A stretch of 64,000 nt of DNA, taken from positions 3,162,001 to 3,226,000 of the forward strand of contig OZ255824.1 in the NCBI GenBank assembly GCA_965277495.1. The letters run 5' to 3'. Position 1 is the first letter of the stretch, and each line of letters opens with the position of its first letter. Below are positions 45,030-53,174 of the stretch, in pieces. This DNA comes from CAHJXG01 sp965277495 (GTDB taxonomy: Bacteria; Pseudomonadota; Alphaproteobacteria; Acetobacterales; Acetobacteraceae). Below the pieces are notes generated by a model. That model made no database searches. It had not been told where the DNA came from and saw nothing but the letters and a program-made list of their open reading frames with translations. The position numbers were made by a program, and so were the translations under genes.

Positions 45030-45846
45030 CATCCGTCCCTTGGGAACACCGGCCTATGCGCGCTGCATGGCCGGGATCATCCGGCGCGAGGGCCTGCGCT
45101 GGGTGCATCAGCGCGGGCGCTTCATCTCGGCGCTGGTGCGCCCGTTGGTGTGGCTGGCGATCTTTGCCGCCGGGTTCCGCTTCGTGCTCGGGGTGTCGAT
45201 CATCCCGCCTTACGAGACGTATATTCCCTACGAGGTCTACATCGCGCCCGGCCTGATCGCGATGATCGAGCTGTTCAACGGCATGCAGAGCAGCCTGTCG
45301 ATGGTCTATGACCGCGAGATGGGCAGCATGAAGACGCTGATGGTCAGCCCGTTCCCACGCTGGTTCCTCCTGTTGTCGAAGCTGCTGGCGGGCGTCGCGG
45401 TGGCGGTCGTGCAGTCCTACATCTTCCTGGGCATCGCGTGGTTCTGGGAGATCGAGCCGCCGGCCATCGGCTATTTCGCCGTGTTGCCGGCGCTGGTCTT
45501 GTCGGGGCTGATGCTCGGGGCGCTCGGCCTGGTAATGTCGTCGTTCATCCGGCAGTTGGAGAACTTCGCCGGAGTGATGAATTTCGTCATTTTCCCAATG
45601 TTCTTCGCGTCGTCCGCGCTGTATCCGCTGTGGCGGGTGAAGGAGAGCAGCCTGTTCCTTTGGTGGGTTTGCCAGTTGAACCCTTTCACCTCGGCGACGG
45701 AATTGATCCGGTTCGCGCTCTATGGCCGGGTCGACTGGGTTTCGGCTGCGGTAGTCATCGGCTGCACGGTGGTGTTCATGGCCTTGGCGGTGGTGGGATA
45801 CGACCCGGGCCGCGGCCTGATGGCGCGGCGGGCCGGGGCAGAATGA
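45016..45846 (+). CDS. ABC-2 type permease, PQQ-associated (PedC/lutF-like)
   Basis: A 276-residue membrane protein with six helices and the ABC-2 features GLIAMIELFNGMQSSLSMVYDREMGSMKTLMVSPFPRW (coupling region) and ALYPLW near residue 195. It matches the alcohol-ABC-transporter permease group (PedC) of PQQ dehydrogenase loci. It lies between the ATPase gene and a small exported protein, with overlaps on both sides. Confidence 0.88.
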   Translation: MLKTDIRPLGTPAYARCMAGIIRREGLRWVHQRGRFISALVRPLVWLAIFAAGFRFVLGVSIIPPYETYIPYEVYIAPGLIAMIELFNGMQSSLSMVYDREMGSMKTLMVSPFPRWFLLLSKLLAGVAVAVVQSYIFLGIAWFWEIEPPAIGYFAVLPALVLSGLMLGALGLVMSSFIRQLENFAGVMNFVIFPMFFASSALYPLWRVKESSLFLWWVCQLNPFTSATELIRFALYGRVDWVSAAVVIGCTVVFMALAVVGYDPGRGLMARRAGAE

Positions 45847-46439
45847 GGGCGTTCCGGGCGATGCTGCTGGGCGTGGCAGCGCTGGCGCTTGGGGCAGCCG
45901 GGCCGCGGACCGATCCGGATTGGCCCTGCGTGCAGCGCCTAGTCCCAGCCTTGACCGCCAGCACGCTATGGGGCGGGCACGACGCGGCTGGCGATTGGCA
46001 CGCCGACCCGAAGGTGGTCGCGGTGGTTGCCGCTGTGGCACCGAGGGGCGTGTCCGCACCGGACGGCGCGGCGCGGCTGGACCAGTTCATCGGAGCGGTG
46101 CCGGCGCCGGACCGGCCCGCAGTTGCGGCGCAGGTGTTCGCCGGCCTGGTCGATGAAACCAACGTGCAACGCGCGCAGGTGATCGATCGCCTGCGCGGCA
46201 TAGCGCAGCGCCAGCGTACGCTGACCGAGCTGACTTCGCGCATCACCGCCGAGCTGCGCGCCCTGCCGTCCGACGCTTCGTCCGCCCAGCGCGAGGAGAT
46301 CGTCACCCGGCGCGGCTTCCTAATCCGCGAATACGAGCAGATCGAGCGCACGATCCGCTATGCCTGCGAGGCGCCGGTGCAGATGGAGGCAAAGCTTGGC
46401 GCATTAGCGCAGGCATTGCAGCGCGGGTTGGGGGATTAG
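45843..46439 (+). CDS. Hypothetical exported protein, last gene of the PQQ-associated ABC operon
   Basis: A 198-residue protein with a signal peptide (RAFRAMLLGVAALALGAAGP), Cys in DWPCVQRL and in RYACEAP, and a long helical central part (ERTIRYACEAPVQMEAKLGALAQ; coiled-coil-like heptads around 115-175). The Trp/Cys start resembles small companions of lut operons, but I cannot name it. The ATG overlaps the permease stop (ATGA). Confidence 0.75.
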   Translation: MRAFRAMLLGVAALALGAAGPRTDPDWPCVQRLVPALTASTLWGGHDAAGDWHADPKVVAVVAAVAPRGVSAPDGAARLDQFIGAVPAPDRPAVAAQVFAGLVDETNVQRAQVIDRLRGIAQRQRTLTELTSRITAELRALPSDASSAQREEIVTRRGFLIREYEQIERTIRYACEAPVQMEAKLGALAQALQRGLGD

Positions 46440-46722
46440 GGTGGCATCGGCCGTGTCCGCGCCTGCCGCACAGGTTCGGATTTGGTGGGTTGGAGAAAAT
46501 TAGTAAAACTCCTGAGACGGCAAATTAATCATGAAATCCCCACGAGAATAGTTTGCAGTACCGCTATAAATTTTTGAGACTTGCATTATGACGCCTGTAA
46601 TGGCCTGCAGTAGTCTATTTCGACACAATCAATATAGAGAGAGCATGTGGTTTATTTAAAACCCTTTCTCAAACTGAACGGGCATTTTTGCCGAATGGTA
46701 CGACTCAACTCTACGAACGTTT
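46440..46722. other. AT-rich intergenic stretch (left border of an insertion)
   Basis: The first 50 bp look like the host; from about 46490 the base composition drops to roughly half A+T with many TTT/AAA runs, clearly unlike the surrounding C1 genes. No gene, repeat end or integrase is recognised in it. It leads into a small foreign-looking gene. Confidence 0.55.
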
Positions 46723-47094
46723 ATGATGCCTACCATCTATAATACTAAGGACTGGACTGCAACGCTGCTTTTGATTGCGCCGACTGTAAGTGCCGTTGTC
46801 GCCGTGTGTGCCTTCATGTTCGCCGTTTGGAATACGTTTCTAAGTGGGCGGCGCGAGGCAAGCAGACGCGATTGGGAACGATTACAGGCTCTTGCTCAGA
46901 TTATGCATAGGGGAAGCGAGGTAGGAGAATGGGCCCAAACATTAGCTGTCCAAGAACTGGCTGGTCTTAAAACGAAGCGAGTTCAAGCACTGCTACTGGC
47001 GAAGGGGGCACTAACATATTGGGAAAATAACAAAATGGACTACCCGGCCCTTCTCTCACAGTTACGAAAAGTCGTTGATGAACTGGCTAAATAA
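46723..47094 (+). CDS. Hypothetical single-span membrane protein in AT-rich DNA
   Basis: A 123-residue protein of unknown function. One hydrophobic segment (TLLLIAPTVSAVVAVCAFMF, about residues 14-33) is followed by a basic helical cytoplasmic-type region (RREASRRDWERLQALAQIM). Codon use is far from the high-GC3 pattern of the neighbours, consistent with recent acquisition. Whether it belongs to the adjacent toxin-antitoxin module is unknown. Confidence 0.55.
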   Translation: MMPTIYNTKDWTATLLLIAPTVSAVVAVCAFMFAVWNTFLSGRREASRRDWERLQALAQIMHRGSEVGEWAQTLAVQELAGLKTKRVQALLLAKGALTYWENNKMDYPALLSQLRKVVDELAK

Positions 47095-47170
47095 ACTCTA
47101 AGTATTTATCCTGAGCGCCGCGCAGAATTCCAGCCTATCCATCAATTCGCAGAACGACAGGAAGGATAGG

Positions 47171-47470
47171 TTACGTGCGATCAGGAATATTTGCTGTTTC
47201 AAAAAAAATGCCGGTAATTGCGTATCCGTTTGCAGCCGCTGCAAACGCGATCCAATAAGGGCCTTGCTTCAACCACTGCCAGCTTAGATCAGCAAGGTCG
47301 GGATAGGGTCGAGGCGCGGACCAGAATGGTCCCTCCTTCGCTTCGATCCGGACAACGGCTATCTCCACCGCCTCCGTCATGCGAACTGTTGCAAAATTCC
47401 GGTCCAGCCTCGCGAAATGACGTTCCAACGCCTCAAGCTGGGCGTGAGCCGTTGACGTGATCTGCACCAT
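47171..47470 (-). CDS. RelE/ParE-family toxin candidate
   Basis: A 99-residue protein: VQITSTAHAQLEALERHFAR at the N terminus and later DLSWQWLKQGPYWIAFAAAANGYAITGIFFE, the alternating helix-sheet layout of ParE/RelE-like toxins, though the basic C-terminal catalytic residues are weak. Its ATG overlaps the stop of the antitoxin-like gene (ATGA), the usual antitoxin-first order. It is expected to block growth through mRNA cleavage or gyrase inhibition if real. Confidence 0.6.
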   Translation of the reverse strand: MVQITSTAHAQLEALERHFARLDRNFATVRMTEAVEIAVVRIEAKEGPFWSAPRPYPDLADLSWQWLKQGPYWIAFAAAANGYAITGIFFETANIPDRT

Positions 47471-47673
47471 CAGCCGGGTTTAGCCGACCTCTGCCTTTCT
47501 CCCTTCGCCGCTTGTTGCGACTGTTCAATCCGGCGAGATGCGCGTCCATGAATAGCAGCTAGGACTGCACCCAAAGGGTGCACCCGGCCCGCGATCAAGT
47601 CTTCCTGGCTACGTTCCAGCTCGGACCGGAGGTCCGACGGCACGGGCCGATCAACATCGAAGGCATCTTCCAT
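47470..47673 (-). CDS. Antitoxin candidate of the type II pair
   Basis: A 67-residue acidic-then-basic protein (DAFDVDRPVPSDLRSELERS ... RASRRIEQSQQAAKGERQR), small and coupled by ATGA overlap to the toxin candidate. The size and order are typical of type II antitoxins. I see no named DNA-binding fold, so the call leans on context. Confidence 0.55.
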   Translation of the reverse strand: MEDAFDVDRPVPSDLRSELERSQEDLIAGRVHPLGAVLAAIHGRASRRIEQSQQAAKGERQRSAKPG

Positions 47674-47794
47674 TCCGTTACCATAGGACGGCAACGCGGT
47701 TGAGGGAAGGCTCGTCGCACTTGGGGTGGTGCTCGACCAAGCCGATGTGAATGCCTGCTTTGGTTTGGGGTTGGTCGCCCCGACACACTCGGTG

Positions 47795-48337
47795 CTACTC
47801 GAACTCCTCAGGCAACGTGTCCTGCGTCGGCAGGCCCGCAGCCTTCCATCCATCCACGCCCTCGGGAAACCAGGCAGCATGGAACCCCATCGTCCCCGCC
47901 CGGCGCGCCGCGTTCCAGCTCATCCAGCAATCCGCGAGGCAGTAGAACACGACCAAGCGGCCTGGATCACCCTGCGTCACATCCCGCAAGCGTTGCCGCA
48001 ACCGTGCCTCCACTACCTCAGGCAACGCGCCGCGCCCAATCTCCGGCCACCACAGGCTGCCGGGCAGGCTGGGATGACGGGCCGGCAGCCACGGCGTCCC
48101 CGGACGCATGCTTGCGGGGCGGCGCGGCGCGGGCAGTACGTCGATCAGGACGGCGTCGTGCCGGGCGACAAGCTGCTGCATCGCCGGTATGTGCAGCACC
48201 TCAGCGCCCGGCACCGTGTCCGGCACCGGCGCGCGGTAATCATCCTGGCGAAAGGTTTCTGGGACGGGAACGCTGGGATCGGCATAGGCCGGCGCGACGC
48301 CGAGGCCGATGGCAAGCGAAGCGGCCGCAAGCCTCAA
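47795..48337 (-). CDS. PQQ-dependent catabolism-associated CXXCW motif protein
   Basis: A 180-residue exported rhodanese-like protein: signal (RLAAASLAIGLGVAPAYA), DAVLIDVLPAPRRP and the diagnostic FYCLADCWMSWNAARRA (C-x-x-C-W), then GVDGWKAAGLPTQ. This family is limited to PQQ dehydrogenase loci and probably handles thiols or sulfur in the periplasm. TTG at 48337 overlaps the xoxJ stop (TTGA), a well supported unusual start since no ATG lies between the stop and the signal peptide. Confidence 0.85.
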   Translation of the reverse strand: MRLAAASLAIGLGVAPAYADPSVPVPETFRQDDYRAPVPDTVPGAEVLHIPAMQQLVARHDAVLIDVLPAPRRPASMRPGTPWLPARHPSLPGSLWWPEIGRGALPEVVEARLRQRLRDVTQGDPGRLVVFYCLADCWMSWNAARRAGTMGFHAAWFPEGVDGWKAAGLPTQDTLPEEFE

Positions 48338-49164
48338 GGCGTCGATTGGCCTTGGTCGTCGATAAGCGGCACGCCGAAATCTGTCAGCACGGCAGCAATC
48401 TCGGTCTTGCGTTTGCCGATGGCCTGGTTGATGCGGCGACGCCACTCCGGCTCGCCAGCGCGCACGCCCATGGCGATGCGGTAATCAAGCCTGGGCGCGC
48501 CCGGCTCCGGCTCGATGAACGCCGCCGTCAGCGGCAGATGGTCTTGCTTGATGGCGTAGCCGGCCGTCGGACCCCAAATCAGGGCAACGTCAATTTGCCC
48601 ATCCACCAGATCCTGCAGCATGGCGCGCGGCGGGTTGCTGATGCGGGTGTCGACCCGCAGCGCATAGGGCCGCACCTGATCCATCAAATGATGCCGCACC
48701 AGAAGGTCGGTTGGCGGCGTCGCGGCGATCACCCCGAATTTCTTGCCCGCCAGCGCCGGGTCGCCCACCGCATGCGTGGTTATTCCATCCGCGGTCCGGG
48801 TCACCATCATGTAGCCCGTGTGGTAATACGGGTTGGTGCTGTCCATCTCGCCGTCGCCGCTGACGGTCCCCATGACCAGGTCGCACTCGCGGGCGCGCAA
48901 TGTGTTGCGCACGAACCCGACGACTTGCGGGAACCAGACATAGGTGACCGGCAGTTCCAAGTCCACGCCCATGAGCTCGGCGATTCGGTTCTCGAACCCT
49001 TGGCGCGCCTCGTTGGAATACGGCAGGTTGTTAGGGTCGGCGCAGACACGCAGTTCCGTACGGGAGATCATTTCGGCGCGTTGGCCCCATGCCGGCACGC
49101 AGGCCAGCAAGGCGGCTAAACCAACGAACGCCCGCGTCCAACCGGGCATTAGCCTAGCTGTCAT
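48334..49164 (-). CDS. xoxJ: XoxJ/MxaJ-type periplasmic binding protein
   Basis: A 276-residue protein with a signal peptide (ARLMPGWTRAFVGLAALLACVPAWGQ) and an SBP_bac_3-like fold: ELRVCADPNNLPYSNEARQGFENRIAELM, ECDLVMGTVSGD and QIDVALIWGPTAGY. These are hallmarks of quinoprotein-dehydrogenase-associated binding proteins. XoxJ is thought to help mature or activate XoxF. It overlaps xoxG by 11 bp and the CXXCW gene by 4 bp, forming one operon with xoxF. Confidence 0.9.
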   Translation of the reverse strand: MTARLMPGWTRAFVGLAALLACVPAWGQRAEMISRTELRVCADPNNLPYSNEARQGFENRIAELMGVDLELPVTYVWFPQVVGFVRNTLRARECDLVMGTVSGDGEMDSTNPYYHTGYMMVTRTADGITTHAVGDPALAGKKFGVIAATPPTDLLVRHHLMDQVRPYALRVDTRISNPPRAMLQDLVDGQIDVALIWGPTAGYAIKQDHLPLTAAFIEPEPGAPRLDYRIAMGVRAGEPEWRRRINQAIGKRKTEIAAVLTDFGVPLIDDQGQSTP

Positions 49165-49591
49165 CACCAATGCGCTTCGGCCGTCCGCGCGGCAGCTTAT
49201 CGTCGGACCGCGCCTTCAGGTAGCCATAGATATCGTCCATGTACAACACGACATCCTCGGTCGTGCCGAACGCCGGCATGACGTTGTTTTGCGACTTGGA
49301 CACGTTCTGCCGTCCGTTGACGATGGTGTTCACGACGTCGTCGTAGGACATGTGCTTGAGCGACTCGGTGAGGCTTGGCGCGTACGAGCTGCCGGCCCCG
49401 TCCGGGCCATGGCAGCGGAGGCAAGACTCGCCATACCGCCGGTAGCCGTTGAAGGTATGCTGGTCCACCCGTCCGTCCTGGACCACGTAAACCGGTTCGT
49501 TTTCCGCCTTGGCGCCAGATGAGCCAGTAACAATAGTGGCCAGGCCGGCACAGACCAGGCCAGAGAACGCCAGCAAAGATTTATTACGCAT
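49154..49591 (-). CDS. xoxG: Cytochrome c XoxG (cL-like electron acceptor of XoxF)
   Basis: A 145-residue periplasmic cytochrome: signal peptide (LLAFSGLVCAGLATIVTGSSGAKA), haem site CLRCHG near residue 57, and the Met ligand in NNVMPAFG. Its position directly after xoxF identifies it as the dedicated electron acceptor. ATG 49591 follows GGAGACGACTG. Confidence 0.9.
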   Translation of the reverse strand: MRNKSLLAFSGLVCAGLATIVTGSSGAKAENEPVYVVQDGRVDQHTFNGYRRYGESCLRCHGPDGAGSSYAPSLTESLKHMSYDDVVNTIVNGRQNVSKSQNNVMPAFGTTEDVVLYMDDIYGYLKARSDDKLPRGRPKRIGDDS

Positions 49592-49610
49592 CAGTCGTCT
49601 CCGGAAGCAG

Positions 49611-49639
49611 CTCCGGCCGCGTCGCATCCGCGGCCGGAG
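49611..49639 (-). promoter_or_regulatory. Strong hairpin between xoxF and xoxG
   Basis: CTCCGGCCGCG and CGCGGCCGGAG form a perfect 11-bp GC stem with a 7-base loop in the 63-bp gap between xoxF and xoxG. No T-tract follows, so it is not a full terminator. It more likely stabilises the xoxF 3' end or attenuates read-through, keeping dehydrogenase levels above cytochrome levels. Confidence 0.7.
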
Positions 49640-49654
49640 ATTGCAAGTGTCGGC

Positions 49655-51472
49655 CTAGTCGAGGCCGAACACGGTCAGCACGCCGCCCAACTGGGTGTAG
49701 TTGGAAAGCTGCTTGTAGGCGCCCACCGCGCCCAAGCCGTCGGTATCGTTGCCAAGCCCGGCCGCCATGCCGATCCCGGCCCAGCCGCCAACCCCAGACA
49801 GCACGGCGATGTATTGCTTGCCGTTATGCATGTAGGTGGTGACGTTGCCGATGATGCCGGACGGCGTCTTGAACTTATACAGTTCCTTGCCGGTCTTGAT
49901 GTCGACGCCCTTCAACTGGCCATCGAGCGTGCCGTAGAACACAACGTCGCCCGCGGTCGCCAACGCGCCCGACCAAACGGAGAACGGCTCCGGGTCGGAC
50001 CAGACGATCTTGCCCTGGCCCGCATCCCAGGCGATGAAGTTGCCCAGGTTGGTGTCGCCCTTTGGCGGATACATCGACAGCGTCGCGCCGACATAGGGCT
50101 GGCCCGCGGTATAGGATACCTTGAACGGCTCGTAGTCCATGCAGACGTGGTTGGTCGGCACGTAGAACAGCCCGGTCTTGGGCGAGAATGCCGCCGGCTG
50201 CTGGTCCTTGGACCCCAGCGCCGCCGGGCAAACGTTACGGCTGTTCTTGTCCTCGCCGTTGGCCTGCGTCGAGTATTGCGCCACGACTTCCGGGCGGCCC
50301 GTCTTCATGTCGACGTGGGTCGCCCAGTTGACGGCTGGGTCAAACTTCTCGGCCACCAGCAACTCGCCGGTTTCACGGTTCAGCGTGTAGCCGAAGCCGT
50401 TGCGGTCGAAATGCACGAGCGCCTTGGTCGGCTTCCCCTTCACCGGGATGTCCGCCAGGATCATCTCGTTGATCCCGTCGTAGTCCCACTCGTCGTGCGG
50501 GGTCATTTGATACACCCACTTCGCCATGCCGGTGTCGGCGTCGCGCGCGAAGATGGTCATTGACCATTTGTTGTCGCCCGGGCGCTGCACCGGGTTCCAG
50601 GTGCTCGGGTTGCCCGTCCCGTAATAGATCAGGTTGGTGGCGGGGTCATAGGAGTACCAGCCCCAGGTGCTGCCGCCGCCGGTCTTCCACTGGTCGCCCT
50701 CCCAGGTGGACACCGACGAGTTCTTGCCGATCGGCTTGCCCATGTTGGTGGTCTTCTCGGGGTCGACGAGCAACTGCTCGTCCGGCCCGACCGAGTAGGC
50801 GTTCCAGGCCTGCGAACCGTCCTTGAGGTTGTAGGCCGTCAGGCGCCCCTGGGTGCCGAACTCGCCGCCGCTGATGCCGACGTAAACCTTATCCTTCACG
50901 ATCATCGGCGCCATCGTCATGGTCTCGCCCTTCGCGGGGTCGCCATTCTTGACGTGCCAAAGCTCCTTGCCGGTCTTGGCATCGAGCGCGACGGTGGTCG
51001 CATCGGCCTGGTTCAGGATGATCTTGCCATCGCCGTAGGCCACGCCGCGGTTCACCGTATCGCAGCACATCACGGCGATGACGGTCGGATCCTGGCGCGG
51101 CTCATACTTCCAGATGATCTTGCCGTTGTCGTTCAGGTCGAGCGCAAACACGTTGTTCGGGAACGGCGTGTGCACATACATCACGTTGCCGATGACCAAC
51201 GGGCCGCCCTCGTGCCCGCGCAGCACACCGGTCGAGAACGACCATACCGGATGCAGCTTCGACACGTTGGCGGCAGTGATCTGGTTGAGCGTGCTGTAGC
51301 GCTGGTTGGCATAGTTGCCGGTCGGCATCACCCACTGGTTGGCGTCGCCCTGCAGCTTCTGCAGCTCATCGTTGGCGGAGGCGGGCGAGCCCCAAGCAAG
51401 CGCAGCCACGCTCAACATCGCCGCACTTAATGTCGTCGTACAGCCAAGCAGACTCTTCTTGGTAAGCCTCAC
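49655..51472 (-). CDS. xoxF: Lanthanide-dependent methanol dehydrogenase XoxF (PQQ)
   Basis: A 605-residue quinoprotein: signal peptide, then the eight-bladed propeller. The adjacent Cys136-Cys137 in VMCCDTVNRG form the ring-shaped disulfide above PQQ. Metal ligands expected from MDH/XoxF structures are Glu204 (SGGEFG), Asn288 (GTGNPSTW) and Asp330. The additional Asp332 in HDEWDYDGINE is the hallmark of lanthanide (XoxF) enzymes; MxaF has Ala at that position. It oxidises methanol in the periplasm and reduces XoxG. GTG 51472 is preceded by GAGGAGGG and opens the signal peptide. Confidence 0.96.
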   Translation of the reverse strand: MRLTKKSLLGCTTTLSAAMLSVAALAWGSPASANDELQKLQGDANQWVMPTGNYANQRYSTLNQITAANVSKLHPVWSFSTGVLRGHEGGPLVIGNVMYVHTPFPNNVFALDLNDNGKIIWKYEPRQDPTVIAVMCCDTVNRGVAYGDGKIILNQADATTVALDAKTGKELWHVKNGDPAKGETMTMAPMIVKDKVYVGISGGEFGTQGRLTAYNLKDGSQAWNAYSVGPDEQLLVDPEKTTNMGKPIGKNSSVSTWEGDQWKTGGGSTWGWYSYDPATNLIYYGTGNPSTWNPVQRPGDNKWSMTIFARDADTGMAKWVYQMTPHDEWDYDGINEMILADIPVKGKPTKALVHFDRNGFGYTLNRETGELLVAEKFDPAVNWATHVDMKTGRPEVVAQYSTQANGEDKNSRNVCPAALGSKDQQPAAFSPKTGLFYVPTNHVCMDYEPFKVSYTAGQPYVGATLSMYPPKGDTNLGNFIAWDAGQGKIVWSDPEPFSVWSGALATAGDVVFYGTLDGQLKGVDIKTGKELYKFKTPSGIIGNVTTYMHNGKQYIAVLSGVGGWAGIGMAAGLGNDTDGLGAVGAYKQLSNYTQLGGVLTVFGLD

Positions 51473-51775
51473 GTGTCGATCCCTCCTCAAGATGGCCAAT
51501 GTTTCAGCCGCTTCACTCTGCAATTCCGCAGACCGCTTCGTCCCACATCCACAACAGGTCTCACCGTTTGGACTGCGGAACGCTCGGTCTTCAACATATG
51601 CAGGCAATGGCCAAGCCGGCAAGACATGGCACCTATCGAAAAACGCACGGTCGGCACTAATCTTTCCATGCTGCACTGCAACAAGAAACTCTGTGCTCTG
51701 ATGGGACGCCATCAGGGCTGGATTCGTGCGTGCATTCCGCTAGGTTGCGCCGGCCATAACTTTGGGAGACGCATC
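51473..51775. other. Divergent promoter region of xoxF and flhA
   Basis: About 300 bp between two divergent C1 genes, so both promoters should lie here. The one structure seen is a long-range inverted repeat TTCCGCAG (51524-51531) / CTGCGGAA (51573-51580). No convincing -35/-10 pair or named operator is recognised. Short frames here have no coding signature. Confidence 0.5.
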
Positions 51776-52885
51776 TTGGACGTCCGTGCCGCCGTCGCCT
51801 TCGCTGCCGGCCAGCCGCTGAGCATCGAGACCGTGCAGCTTGAAGGCCCGCGCGAGGGCGAGGTGCTGGTCGAAATCAAGGCCACCGGCATCTGCCACAC
51901 CGACAAGTTCACCCTGTCGGGCGACGATCCCGAGGGCATGTTCCCCGTCATCCTGGGCCACGAAGGCGCCGGCGTCGTCGTCGACGTCGGACCCGGCGTG
52001 CGCACGCTGCAAAAAGGCGACCACGTCATTCCGTTGTACACGCCGGAATGCCGGGAATGCGACTATTGCCTGAGCCAGAAAACCAACCTCTGCCAGAAGA
52101 TACGCGTGACCCAGGGCCGCGGATTGATGCCGGACGGCTCCAGCCGGTTCAGCTTCCAAGGCAAGCCGCTGCTGCACTACATGGGCTGCTCGACCTTCGC
52201 CAACTTCACCGTGCTGCCCGAGATCGCGCTGGCGAAGGTCCGCAAGGACGCGCCGTTCGACAAGATCTGCTACATCGGCTGCGGCGTGACCACCGGGGTC
52301 GGCGCCGTCATCTTCACCGCCAAGGTGCGGCCCGGCGACAACGTCGTGGTGTTCGGGCTGGGCGGCATCGGGCTGAACGTGGTGCAGGGCGCCAGGCTTG
52401 CGGGCGCCGACATGATCGTCGGCGTCGACATCAACCCCGGACGCCGCGAACTGGCCAAGAAGTTCGGCATGACCCATTTCGTCAACCCGAAGGAGGTCGA
52501 GGGCGACATCGTGCCCTATCTGGTGGACCTGACGAAGGGCGGCGCGGACCACAGCTTCGAGTGCGTCGGCAATGCCACCTTGATGCGGCAGGCGCTGGAA
52601 TGCGCGCATAAGGGCTGGGGCAAGAGCACCATCATCGGCGTGGCCGGGGCCGGGCAGGAAATCAGCACGCGTCCGTTCCAGTTGGTGACGGGCCGGGTGT
52701 GGCAGGGCAGCGCCTTTGGCGGCGCGCGCGGACGCACCGACGTGCCGGGCATCGTCGATTGGTATATGGAGGGCAAAATCAACATCGACGACCTGATCAC
52801 CCACATATTGCCGCTCGAACGGATCAACGAGGGCTTCGACCTCATGACCCGGGGTGAGAGCATACGCAGCGTCGTCGTGTATTGA
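51776..52885 (+). CDS. flhA: S-(hydroxymethyl)glutathione dehydrogenase / class III alcohol dehydrogenase
   Basis: A 369-residue zinc MDR enzyme: catalytic zinc site GICHTDKFTLSGDDPEG, GHEGAGVVVDVG, structural zinc Cys in PECRECDYCLSQKTNLC, and NAD motif VFGLGGIGLNVVQG. Class III signature segments (IRVTQGRGLMPDGSSRF, TPECRECDYC) identify the glutathione-dependent formaldehyde dehydrogenase. It makes S-formylglutathione for FghA. The start is TTG 51776 with GGGAGAC upstream; no ATG lies before the conserved N terminus. Confidence 0.95.
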   Translation: MDVRAAVAFAAGQPLSIETVQLEGPREGEVLVEIKATGICHTDKFTLSGDDPEGMFPVILGHEGAGVVVDVGPGVRTLQKGDHVIPLYTPECRECDYCLSQKTNLCQKIRVTQGRGLMPDGSSRFSFQGKPLLHYMGCSTFANFTVLPEIALAKVRKDAPFDKICYIGCGVTTGVGAVIFTAKVRPGDNVVVFGLGGIGLNVVQGARLAGADMIVGVDINPGRRELAKKFGMTHFVNPKEVEGDIVPYLVDLTKGGADHSFECVGNATLMRQALECAHKGWGKSTIIGVAGAGQEISTRPFQLVTGRVWQGSAFGGARGRTDVPGIVDWYMEGKINIDDLITHILPLERINEGFDLMTRGESIRSVVVY

Positions 52886-52892
52886 GGCCAGG

Positions 52893-52930
52893 CGCCCGGA
52901 AGTCCGCTTTTTCTGCGGCTATGCCGGGCG
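52893..52930. terminator. Candidate bidirectional terminator after flhA
   Basis: Outer arms CGCCCGG (52893-52899) and CCGGGCG (52924-52930) and inner arms CCGC / GCGG around a TTTTTCT loop form a two-step stem. It starts 8 bp after the flhA stop and overlaps the stop of the convergent small gene. A T-tract outside the stem is missing, so strength is uncertain. Confidence 0.5.
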
Positions 52931-53125
52931 TTCCCTGGGCTTATCGACCTCGCAGCGCCAGCCCGCCAGGCGGTATCGCGGGTGCGCCAGGACCCACTCC
53001 TCTGCGACGGTCTGCGCCTTCATGGTGCATTCCATCGGGCTGCCGACGGCTTCCCGCACTTCCCGCCGCTCCATGCAGCGGTCCGGTTCGTTCGACAGGC
53101 AATAAACGAGGACCAATTCGATCAT
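52919..53125 (-). CDS. Small four-cysteine protein B
   Basis: A 68-residue protein of unknown function: IELVLVYCLSNEPDRCMERRE, SPMECTMKAQTVAEEWVLAHP and GWRCEVD. It shares C-L-x4-P-x2-C and the later two Cys with the gene at 38859-39095. ATG 53125 has GGAAAGGA upstream. No signal peptide is obvious. It is convergent with flhA. Confidence 0.65.
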   Translation of the reverse strand: MIELVLVYCLSNEPDRCMERREVREAVGSPMECTMKAQTVAEEWVLAHPRYRLAGWRCEVDKPRERPA

Positions 53126-53174
53126 GGCTATCCTTTCCCGCGCATCCGTCCATGTAACCCCAGGCTATGCAACA

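Noticed and set aside
47134..47170. Inverted repeat CCTATCC / GGATAGG after the toxin gene as a terminator
   Set aside because: The loop is 23 bases and no T-tract follows; too weak to call as a feature.
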